Shown piece after piece: positions 1-7,053 of a stretch of 64,000 nucleotides of DNA (position 1 is the first letter of the stretch; each line of letters opens with the position of its first letter). The stretch is from Microbacterium sp. MYb72. Its GTDB lineage: Bacteria; Actinomycetota; Actinomycetes; Actinomycetales; Microbacteriaceae. The DNA is taken from NCBI RefSeq assembly GCF_002979415.1, contig NZ_PCOT01000012.1:1-64000 (forward strand), read 5' to 3'. The translations under genes were made by a program, and so were the position numbers. The notes under the pieces are model-generated. The model searched no databases. It worked only from the letters and a program-made list of their open reading frames with translations, and was not told where the DNA came from.

Positions 1-15
1 CGCCCCGCCCGGGTG

Positions 16-74
16 CTCCCGTCGCGAAAGATCCCGGTATCCGCCCTGGATACCGGGATCTTCTGCGACGGGAG
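16..74. repeat. Intergenic hairpin repeat, family C, copy 1
   Basis: Two 27-bp arms (16-42 and 48-74) around the 5-base loop GCCCT. The left arm reads CTCCCGTCGCGAAAGATCCC and continues GGTATCC. Two arm positions are mismatched (TTCTGCG where a perfect copy has TTTCGCG). Near-identical copies lie at 1127-1185 and 9694-9752, and the preceding CGCCCCGCCCGG is shared too, so the repeated unit is longer than the hairpin. The copy sits at the window edge, so its left neighbour is unknown. Confidence 0.85.
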
Positions 75-129
75 TGCCGGGTGTGGATAACGGCGGATGC
101 TCGGACCCAGGTCGTGCGACAGTTCTCGG

Positions 130-1107
130 ATGCGCGCACCGCGGGGGTTACCGGACGGACTGGGGAACGTCTTCCCCGTATCGGAGGCTCTCGCTGCAGG
201 AGTGAGCCGCGAGCGTCTCTCGCGCAGCGACCTCCGGACGCCCTTCCACGGGGTGCGCGCACGACGCCTGCATGAGCATGGCGAGGAGTCCGACGATCCG
301 TTCGAGGCGCAGGCGGAGCAGCGCCGCCGCCGAGCACGCGAGTATGCGCCGCGGCTTCGCCCTGGGCAGTTCTTCTCTCATGAGACCGCGGCAGCACTAT
401 GGCGCGCCCCTCTCCCCCTTGCCCGCATCGGGCCGCGGCTCGCGACGGGCGAGGAGATCCCCGTGCACGTGAGCGGCCTCGGCGCTGCGCCTCTCGTCAG
501 GACCCGAGGTGTCGCTGCGCATCGCGCACGGGCAGCCACATCCGCCGTCACGGTGATCGACGGCATGCCCGCGACGACCGCCGCGAGCACATGGGCCAGC
601 CTCGGCGGGCTCGCGCTGCTGGATCTCGTGGCACTCGGAGACTACTTCTGCCGAGCCTGGCGGCCTGGCCCCGGCCGCCCGAACGCGGGCATGCCGTCGA
701 TCGCGACTCCGGACGAGCTGCGCATCGCGGTCGACTCGGGCCGCCGTGTCGGCATCCGTCGACTCCGCCAGGCGATCAAGTTGATTCGCACGGATTCCTG
801 GTCGCCTCGGGAATCCGCCGTACGTTGCCACCTCGTGCTCGCGGGTCTCCCCGAGCCCGAGCTCAACCACGACGTGTACGACGACTCTGGGCGCTTCCTC
901 GCCTGCGTCGATCTCGCCTACCCCGAGCGCAGGGTCGCGATCGAGTATCACGGGATGCTGCACCGTGATCGCTATGCCGCCGATGTCGAGCGCATCGCGG
1001 CGCTGCGCGCTGCCGGGTGGATCGTGATCGAGGTCACCGCCGCCCTCTTCCGCACTCCCGATGGACTCGTGGCCCGAGTGCGCGCCGCACTGCGGGGTCG
1101 CAGCTGA
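130..1107 (+). CDS. DUF559 / endonuclease-like domain protein
   Basis: A 325-residue protein. The C-terminal ~100 residues look like the DUF559 (very-short-patch-repair endonuclease-like) fold: an acidic VDLAYPERRVAIEYHG stretch, then an arginine- and histidine-containing segment and a final AAGWIVIEVTAALF strand. The N-terminal part resembles the winged-helix/AbiEi-like region common in actinobacterial DUF559 proteins (FSHETAAALWRAPLP, then a TTAASTWASLG segment). These proteins are numerous in Microbacteriaceae and have no proven role. The ATG at 130 was chosen over one at 97 because the conserved-looking part begins there; no clear ribosome site is visible. It is a single gene flanked on both sides by family C hairpins, and it converges with the sugar-transporter operon. 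Confidence 0.6.
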   Translation: MRAPRGLPDGLGNVFPVSEALAAGVSRERLSRSDLRTPFHGVRARRLHEHGEESDDPFEAQAEQRRRRAREYAPRLRPGQFFSHETAAALWRAPLPLARIGPRLATGEEIPVHVSGLGAAPLVRTRGVAAHRARAATSAVTVIDGMPATTAASTWASLGGLALLDLVALGDYFCRAWRPGPGRPNAGMPSIATPDELRIAVDSGRRVGIRRLRQAIKLIRTDSWSPRESAVRCHLVLAGLPEPELNHDVYDDSGRFLACVDLAYPERRVAIEYHGMLHRDRYAADVERIAALRAAGWIVIEVTAALFRTPDGLVARVRAALRGRS

Positions 1108-1126
1108 CCCCCGCCCCGCCCGGGTG

Positions 1127-1185
1127 CTCCCGTCGCGAAAGATCCCGGTATCCGCCCTGGATACCGGGATCTTTCGCGACGGGAG
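1127..1185. repeat. Intergenic hairpin repeat, family C, copy 2 (perfect); likely bidirectional terminator
   Basis: The arms 1127-1153 and 1159-1185 are fully complementary over 27 bp, with loop GCCCT. The copy lies between the ends of two convergent genes (1107 and 1201), where it could stop transcription from both sides, although no long T-run follows. The same sequence recurs at 16-74 and 9694-9752, which shows it is a dispersed repeat and not only a local terminator. Confidence 0.85.
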
Positions 1186-1200
1186 CGCCTCAGACTTGCC

Positions 1201-2061
1201 TCAGCCCTTGAGGCCCGAGTGGGCGAGACCCTCGACGAACTGACGCTGCGCCACGACGAACACGATCAGCATCGGCACCACGGTCATCGTCGCCGCCGCG
1301 AGCTGCGTGTTCCACATCTGCCCGCCGTAGGCGTCGGTGTACCGCGTCAACGCCTGCGGGAGCGTGAACAGCTCGGGAGAGGTCAGGTAGACGGTCGGCT
1401 CCAGGTAGAGGTTCCACGACGCCAGGAAGGTGAGGATGGCGACGGCCGAGAGCGCGGGCTTGGAGAGCGGAAGGCAGATCCGCCACCAGATCGCAGGCCT
1501 GCCCAGTCCGTCGATCCGCGCGGCCTCCTCGAGCTCGACCGGCAGCGACAGGAAGAACTGCCGCATGATGAAGGTCGCGAGCACGCACGGCGCCGCGAGC
1601 GCCGTCACCAGGATCAGGGGCCAGTGGGTGTTGATCATCCCCCAGCTCTTGAACATCTGGAACAGCGGCACGATCGTCACCTCCCCCGGCACGAGGAGCC
1701 CGACGAGCACGACGAGGAACAGCGCGTTCGCCCCTCGGAAGCGAATGCGCGCGAAGGCGTAACCGGCGAGGCTCGACACGACCATGACGACCGCCGTGAC
1801 GACGACGGCGATGTACACGCTGTTGAAGTACTGCCGCGCGAAGGGCTGGAACGTGAACGCCTCGGCGTAGGCGGCGAAGGTCGGATTCTCCGCGAAGAGC
1901 GAGGGCGGAGAACGGAAGATCTCCGCCAGGGGCTTGAACGACGACGTGATCATCCAGATCGTCGGGATCGCAAAGGGGATGGCGAGGACGATCAGCGCCG
2001 CGAACAGGATCACCTGACGGATGCCGCGGCCCTCGCTGCGGGTTCGGGCCTCAGTCTTCAT
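1201..2061 (-). CDS. Carbohydrate ABC transporter permease (MalG type)
   Basis: A 286-residue inner-membrane protein of the MalG/UgpE group with six predicted membrane helices. It has the cytoplasmic EAA loop that docks the ATPase (EEAARIDGLGRPAIWWRICLP). It is the last gene of the leftward operon that starts with the LacI regulator at 6915, and its start overlaps the end of the MalF-type permease by 11 bp. No ATPase gene is present, so a shared MsiK-like ATPase encoded elsewhere would energise the transporter; that is usual for actinobacterial sugar importers. Substrate unknown. Confidence 0.93.
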   Translation of the reverse strand: MKTEARTRSEGRGIRQVILFAALIVLAIPFAIPTIWMITSSFKPLAEIFRSPPSLFAENPTFAAYAEAFTFQPFARQYFNSVYIAVVVTAVVMVVSSLAGYAFARIRFRGANALFLVVLVGLLVPGEVTIVPLFQMFKSWGMINTHWPLILVTALAAPCVLATFIMRQFFLSLPVELEEAARIDGLGRPAIWWRICLPLSKPALSAVAILTFLASWNLYLEPTVYLTSPELFTLPQALTRYTDAYGGQMWNTQLAAATMTVVPMLIVFVVAQRQFVEGLAHSGLKG

Positions 2062-2998
2062 AGAACACCCACTTCCTCCGCAGCTGCCACTGCAGAAGCG
2101 TCAGCAGCATCACGAACGTCAGCAGCATGAGCGCGAGCGTCGACCCGTAGCCGATGTCGTTGAACTCGAAGGCCTGCTGGAACACGTAGTAGACGAGCAC
2201 GGTCGTCGACAGCCCCGGGCCTCCCCCGGTGAGCACCGCGACGTTGGCGAACGCCTGCAGGGCGCCGACGATCGTGATCACCGCCGTGAGCATGAGGGTC
2301 GGCGAGATCAGGGGCAGGGTGATCCGGAAGAAGATGCGCCCCGGCCCTGCGCCGTCGATGCGGGCCGCTTCGTACAGCTCGGACGGCACCCCTTGGAGCG
2401 CGGCGAGGAAGAGCACCATGTTGACGCCGACGCTGCGGATGACCTGCGTGACGATCACCGAGATCATCGCCGTGTCTCCCGACAGCAGCCAGTTGGGACC
2501 GTCGATGCCGAAGACGGCCAGCAGCCCGTTGATACCGCCGTTGTCCTGCAGCAGGAAGCCCCAGACCAGGGTCCACGCGACCACCGACACCACGACGGGC
2601 GAGAAGAAGATCGTGCGGAAGAAGGTGACCCCGCGGAAGCGCCTGTTCAACAGGACGGCGAGACCGAGACCGAGCGCGATGTTCAACACGACGATGCCGA
2701 TCGAGAAGATCGCGGTCGCGCCGAGCACGGCCGGCAGTTGCGGGTCGCTCAGCAGTGCTGCGTAGTTGTCCCCGCCGACGAAGGTGAGCTCGCCGCGGAA
2801 GATGTTCCACTCGTTCAGGCTGTACCAGATGCCGAGGCCGACGGGCACGAGCACGAAGAGCACGACCCCGGCCAGCTGAGGCGCGATGAAGAGGTAGCCC
2901 GTGAGCTGGTCGCGGCGCCTCGTCGTCCAGAACGGGCGGTGCAGGTCCCGGGGCGCGTGCGCTCCCCGGGACCCGGCCACGGTGTCGGCAGCGGTCAC
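2051..2998 (-). CDS. Carbohydrate ABC transporter permease (MalF type)
   Basis: A 315-residue permease partner of the MalG-type protein. A charged cytoplasmic N-terminus is followed by a first helix (GYLFIAPQLAGVVLFVLVPVG) and an EAA loop (YEAARIDGAGPGRIFFRITLP) near the C-terminus. The start is the GTG at 2998, whose GTGA overlaps the stop of the binding-protein gene, implying translational coupling. An upstream ATG at 3070 would lie deep in the binding-protein gene and is not credible. Confidence 0.93.
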   Translation of the reverse strand: MTAADTVAGSRGAHAPRDLHRPFWTTRRRDQLTGYLFIAPQLAGVVLFVLVPVGLGIWYSLNEWNIFRGELTFVGGDNYAALLSDPQLPAVLGATAIFSIGIVVLNIALGLGLAVLLNRRFRGVTFFRTIFFSPVVVSVVAWTLVWGFLLQDNGGINGLLAVFGIDGPNWLLSGDTAMISVIVTQVIRSVGVNMVLFLAALQGVPSELYEAARIDGAGPGRIFFRITLPLISPTLMLTAVITIVGALQAFANVAVLTGGGPGLSTTVLVYYVFQQAFEFNDIGYGSTLALMLLTFVMLLTLLQWQLRRKWVFYED

Positions 2999-4269
2999 TT
3001 CGACAGCAGCGGCGCGAGTGCGTCGCAGGTCGCGCCGAGCACGGCCTTCACATCCGCGTCGGCTGTCCACATCGCGTCGAGTGCGGTCTTGCCTGCCGCT
3101 TTGATCTCGGCGGGACCGGTGTGGTTCGGCAGCGTCACCGCGTCGGGCAGCTGATCGACCACCACGGTCTGCAGCTGCTCGGCGGCGAGCTTCGGGTTGT
3201 TAGCGGCGAGCTTCTCGCCCGTGAGGAGGGACTCGCGGGGCGGCGGGAAGTACTGGGCGAGCTTCTCGGCGTTCTCGGGGTCGGTGAGGAAGGCGAGGAA
3301 GTCCGTCGCCTCCTGCACGTGCGCGCTCGAGGAGAGCACGCCCACACCGGCCTGGCCGATCACCGAGTAGTCCCCCTCGGGCCCGTTCGGCAGGGGAATC
3401 ACGTCGTAGGCGAACGAGTCGTCGAGCAGAGCCGCGCGGGAGACCTGGGCGACGGTGAACGCCGCATCACCGGCGAAGAAGTCCGCGGTGGTGCCGGGGC
3501 CCGGCATCGACTGGTCGACGAAGGCGGCGTCGTGCAGGAAGGTGAACGCCTCCACCATCTCCGGGCTGTCGAACGTGCAGGTGGCGCCGTCTTCGCTCCA
3601 CGCGCTCGCTCCCCACCCGGTCCACACCGTGGCGAGCTGCCCCCAGTTGGCGTAGTCGAAGTCGCGGATCACGAAGCCGGCTCTGCCCGTGGCCTTGTGC
3701 ACGGCGGCGCCGAGTTCGCTGACGTCCGCCCAGGTGGGGTCGGCGTCGAGGGTGACTCCGGCCTGAGCCAGGAGGTCCTTGTTGACATAGAGAGCGAACG
3801 GGGAGTTCGAGAACGGGTAGGCATAGAGCTCGCCGTCAGCGCTGAACTCCGCCGTCACGCTGTCCAGGAGATCGTCGTATCCCCACCCCTTCGTGCCTTT
3901 CAGGACGTCGGTGAGGGGCACGAGCGCGTCGGCGTCGATCAGGTCGCGCGACAGGTCGCCCATCCACGCCAGGTCAGGTGCGTTGCCGCCCGCGATCTGG
4001 GTCGTGAGCGTGGTGTTGTAGTCCGCGAACGGCAGGGACTCGTAGGTGATCGTCCCGATCTCCGGGTGATCGGCCTTGTAGGCGTCGGCGATCTCGTCGA
4101 ACAGCGCGAGCTGGTCCTCGTTCGACGTCCACACCGACATGCGCAGGTCCACGCTGCCCGGAGCCGCGGTGGTCTCGACGGGTTCGGGAGCGGATGCTCC
4201 GCACCCCGCCAGAGTCAGGCCCAGCGCGGCCACCGCAGCGGCCGCACCCAGCTTCTTTGCTGATGTCAT
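2995..4269 (-). CDS. Extracellular sugar-binding lipoprotein (ABC transporter, SBP family 1)
   Basis: A 424-residue substrate-binding protein. Residues 1-23 form a lipoprotein signal with lipobox LAGC; Cys23 would be lipidated, tethering the protein outside the membrane. The mature part has the family-1 binding-protein layout (DLRMSVWTSNEDQLALFDEIADAYK at the front, a NSPFALYVNKDLLAQAG hinge-region motif in the middle). It feeds the two downstream permeases. The gene starts 13 bp after the FAD-oxidoreductase stop. Many tryptophan and aromatic residues fit carbohydrate binding, but the ligand cannot be read from sequence. Confidence 0.93.
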   Translation of the reverse strand: MTSAKKLGAAAAVAALGLTLAGCGASAPEPVETTAAPGSVDLRMSVWTSNEDQLALFDEIADAYKADHPEIGTITYESLPFADYNTTLTTQIAGGNAPDLAWMGDLSRDLIDADALVPLTDVLKGTKGWGYDDLLDSVTAEFSADGELYAYPFSNSPFALYVNKDLLAQAGVTLDADPTWADVSELGAAVHKATGRAGFVIRDFDYANWGQLATVWTGWGASAWSEDGATCTFDSPEMVEAFTFLHDAAFVDQSMPGPGTTADFFAGDAAFTVAQVSRAALLDDSFAYDVIPLPNGPEGDYSVIGQAGVGVLSSSAHVQEATDFLAFLTDPENAEKLAQYFPPPRESLLTGEKLAANNPKLAAEQLQTVVVDQLPDAVTLPNHTGPAEIKAAGKTALDAMWTADADVKAVLGATCDALAPLLSK

Positions 4270-4282
4270 GCTCTTCTCTTCT

Positions 4283-5881
4283 CTAGTAGCCGATGATCTC
4301 GGGCCAGTGGATCTCGATGCCCGCCTCGACGAGGCGGGACTGGAGCTCGGCGACGAGCTGACCGTCGCCGGCGACGTCGCTCGGGGCGAGTCCGCGCTCG
4401 GCGCAGAACGCCGCGAGCTCGCCGGCGGATTCGCCGATGTTCCACTCCACGGGATGCAGCCGGTAGGCGCCGTTCGTGATGTGGGTGGTGCCGATGTTCT
4501 TCGCAGCGGGGAGCAGGTTGCGCATCCGCACGGGTATCAGCGCGCCGAGGGGGATCTCGAAGGGCGCGCACTCGACATCGATGTAGTTGTCCCCTCCGGT
4601 CGAGGGGTGGATGTCGATGCGGTACATGCCGACGCCGACGGTGTCGTCGAATCGGGCGGGGCCGCCGTGTCCGCGCAGTCGCACGGAGATGTCCTGCTCG
4701 ACGATCGTCCTCTTCGCGACGATGCGCCGGGACTCGCGGATGTACGGCGCCTGCGCGAAGCCGTCGTCGGTTCCGGCGACGTCGGGGCGCAGCCGGAGGC
4801 CGGGGAACCCTGTGCCTCCGTCGGGGCGCGGGGCCTCCGTCTGGAGCCAGTAGACGTAGGAGCGGGCGAGCTCCTTGGCGCCTTCCCGGTGGATCTCCGC
4901 CTGCGGGTCGTCGATGACGGAGCCGTCGAGATAGTCGAGCATCGGCCAGTTCGCGACGACGACATCGCTGTCGAGGAAGCCCTCGGTGAAGTTCTCCCTG
5001 GCGAGAATGCGACGAAACTCCCAGAGGTCGCGGTCTCCGGCATCCGTGCGCTGATCCACTGCCGTCCGCTCGTCGAGCGGCGGGTTCACGCGCATGGTCC
5101 GGGTGATCGGTTCGAGGGTGCGCGGATCCGGTGCGGTGAAGGACAGCAGCGGTGCACCCCAGAAGTCCGGCTGCATCCGCCGGAAGCGCTCGTACCCGTC
5201 CGGTCGGGCGATGGTGTGGTCTGCGCCCTCCTCGTGATCGAAGGCGAAGCACCAGGTGATGGCCTGCACGTTCCGGGGGTCTGCGGTCTCTGCAGCGCTC
5301 GGCTCACCCGTGTCGGCACGCGACTCTGCGCCGACCACGTACTCGGCGCCCGTGAGCGGGAGGAGGTCACCGGTCTCGGTGGCGTCGAGGACGTAGGACG
5401 CCGCGATCTCGTGCCGCGCACCGGCGTGGTCGACGGTCACCGACGTGACGACGGCTCCGTCGACCGACGCCGCGACCGGGATGGCGGGCTGCAGCACCGT
5501 GAGTCTCCCGCTGGCGCGGTACGGCGCCAGCATCGATTCGATGACGGCGAGGGCGACCCTCGGTTCGTGGCAGAGCCGGCTGACCCTGCCCAGACCGGGG
5601 TTGAGATCGCGTGCGGCCCGTGCCGTCTCGGTGAGCGGGTAGTGCCGGCGGTAGTGGTCGCGGATGCCGTCGCGCAGCGCGCGATATGAGGCGGTGATCC
5701 CGAACTGCTCGACCCAGTAGGACTCGTCGGGAGGGACGATCTGCGAGGTGAGCTGGCCCCCGAGCCAGGCGTACTGCTCGGTGAGCACGACGCGCTGGCC
5801 CCGGCGCAGCGAGGAGAGCGCCGCGGCCACGCCGCCGAGCCCTCCTCCGACGATGAGGACGTCGGTGTCCAGACGGGTCAC
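4283..5881 (-). CDS. FAD-dependent oxidoreductase (FAD_oxidored family)
   Basis: A 532-residue flavoprotein. An N-terminal dinucleotide-binding motif (VLIVGGGLGGVAAA, about residues 8-21) is followed by the GGQLTSQIVPPDE segment typical of the FAD_oxidored (Pfam PF12831-like) group. A second nucleotide-associated stretch (YVLDATETGDLLPLTGAEYVVGAESRADTGE) lies near residues 160-190. No secretion signal, so it is cytoplasmic. The GTG start overlaps the stop of the LacI gene as GTGA. Members of this family often sit in polysaccharide or sugar loci, but their reactions are mostly unassigned. From context I infer oxidation of an imported sugar or glycoside; this is not proven. Confidence 0.85.
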   Translation of the reverse strand: MTRLDTDVLIVGGGLGGVAAALSSLRRGQRVVLTEQYAWLGGQLTSQIVPPDESYWVEQFGITASYRALRDGIRDHYRRHYPLTETARAARDLNPGLGRVSRLCHEPRVALAVIESMLAPYRASGRLTVLQPAIPVAASVDGAVVTSVTVDHAGARHEIAASYVLDATETGDLLPLTGAEYVVGAESRADTGEPSAAETADPRNVQAITWCFAFDHEEGADHTIARPDGYERFRRMQPDFWGAPLLSFTAPDPRTLEPITRTMRVNPPLDERTAVDQRTDAGDRDLWEFRRILARENFTEGFLDSDVVVANWPMLDYLDGSVIDDPQAEIHREGAKELARSYVYWLQTEAPRPDGGTGFPGLRLRPDVAGTDDGFAQAPYIRESRRIVAKRTIVEQDISVRLRGHGGPARFDDTVGVGMYRIDIHPSTGGDNYIDVECAPFEIPLGALIPVRMRNLLPAAKNIGTTHITNGAYRLHPVEWNIGESAGELAAFCAERGLAPSDVAGDGQLVAELQSRLVEAGIEIHWPEIIGY

Positions 5882-6915
5882 CGGCGCACCTCTCGGAGCG
5901 TCGCCCCGTCGACGAGCTCGCCCGCGAGGAGCACCTGCTTCTGAAGGTCGGCCTGCTCGTCCGGTTCGGCGAGCACGATGTCCTGCAGCAGGGAGAGCGC
6001 CCGCGAGGCGACGGCTTCGCGGCGCAGATCGAATCCGCTGAGCGCGGCGCCGTCGATCGAGTGCCCGGCGACGTCGGCGAGCGCCACGTAGCTGTGCGCG
6101 GCATCCGGTGCGGCTTCTCGGAGCGCGTCCGCGGCCGCCTCGGCGAGGAACGCGTCCTCCGCGATCACCGCGGTGACGTCGGCCTCGATGACCCGGCGGG
6201 CGATCGTCTGGCGGTCGAGCCCGCTGACATCGACGGAGGTGACCGCGATGCGGAGCCCCGATGCGGCCTGGGCGATCCCCGATCGACGGTCTGCGGCCGC
6301 CGGCGCGATGGTTCCTCGGTGGAGGTAGACGGCGCGCTCATGGCCGCGCTCGTCGAGTCGGCGGATGATCCCGCCGGTGAGGGAGAGGTAGTCGATTCCC
6401 ACGTAGGGAACGTCGGGCTCGTCCCTGCGCCCGATGGCGACGAACGGGAAGTCCTCGGCGACGAGACGGGCCAGTTCTGCGCTGTTCATCTGCTGTCCGA
6501 GCAGCAGGCAGCCGTCGGCGAGGCGGAACCGGGTGTTCTTGTGGAAGAGGCTGCGCGAGCCGTCGACGAGCGGAGAGGCGGTGAAGAAGAGCAGGTCGCA
6601 GCTCAGACGTTCGGCCGCCCGCTCGATGCCGTTGAGCAGGGGACCGTAGAAGTCCATGCTCTCCGCCGACAGCGCGGGTTCGTAGGTGAAGATCCCGAGG
6701 ATCTTGTTGTCGAGGCCTGCCAGCCGGCGCGCGGCGGGGTCCGCCACGTACGTGGTCTGCTCGATCGCCCGCATCACGCGCTCCCTCGTCGCCGCGGGGA
6801 TGCGGACGTTGGAGTAGTCCTTGTCGTTGAGCACCATCGACACGGTCGCCTGGCTCACTCCGGCGATCTTCGCGATCTCTCGCTGCGTGACTCGCCCGTT
6901 CTTGTTCGTCGTCAT
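5878..6915 (-). CDS. LacI-family transcriptional regulator
   Basis: A 345-residue repressor. The N-terminal HTH reads VTQREIAKIAGVSQATVSMVL, followed by the hinge AARRLAG and a periplasmic-binding-protein-like effector domain. The start at 6915 puts the HTH at residue 8, as the family expects; longer upstream reading is excluded by the divergent gene at 7054. It is the first gene of the leftward operon and so probably controls itself, the FAD enzyme and the transporter, as well as the divergent glycosidase. Inverted copies of CTGATAATCC on both sides of the intergenic region are its likely operators. Confidence 0.92.
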   Translation of the reverse strand: MTTNKNGRVTQREIAKIAGVSQATVSMVLNDKDYSNVRIPAATRERVMRAIEQTTYVADPAARRLAGLDNKILGIFTYEPALSAESMDFYGPLLNGIERAAERLSCDLLFFTASPLVDGSRSLFHKNTRFRLADGCLLLGQQMNSAELARLVAEDFPFVAIGRRDEPDVPYVGIDYLSLTGGIIRRLDERGHERAVYLHRGTIAPAAADRRSGIAQAASGLRIAVTSVDVSGLDRQTIARRVIEADVTAVIAEDAFLAEAAADALREAAPDAAHSYVALADVAGHSIDGAALSGFDLRREAVASRALSLLQDIVLAEPDEQADLQKQVLLAGELVDGATLREVRR

Positions 6916-6924
6916 CGACCTCTC

Positions 6925-6944
6925 CTGATAGTTCGGATTATCAG
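6925..6944. promoter_or_regulatory. Candidate LacI operator, site 1
   Basis: An imperfect 20-bp palindrome with CTGATA and TATCAG arms (16 of 20 positions symmetric), 10 bp upstream of the LacI-gene start. Its right half GGATTATCAG is the exact reverse complement of CTGATAATCC at 7025-7034. Confidence 0.6.
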
Positions 6945-7024
6945 AATCCTGACACGACGATAACAGAACCCGGCGAATGCTTGTCAAGCTCTTGTGCAGG
7001 AAGTGACGTCCGGTGCATAGTGCT

Positions 7025-7040
7025 CTGATAATCCCTATCA
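7025..7040. promoter_or_regulatory. Candidate LacI operator, site 2
   Basis: CTGATAATCCCTATCA, with TGATA/TATCA half-sites 5 bp apart, just upstream of the glycosidase start. Site 1 has the same half-sites 8 bp apart, so only one of the two may be a full-affinity site. A plausible promoter with TTGTGC at 6992 and CATAGT at 7016 would place this site at the transcription start. Confidence 0.5.
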
Positions 7041-7053
7041 TCACGGAAGGACG

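Noticed and set aside
130..1107. Family C repeats around the DUF559 gene taken as terminal repeats of a mobile element
   Set aside because: No transposase or target-site duplication is visible, and the third copy at 9694 is in an unrelated gap; kept only as a hypothesis in the findings.
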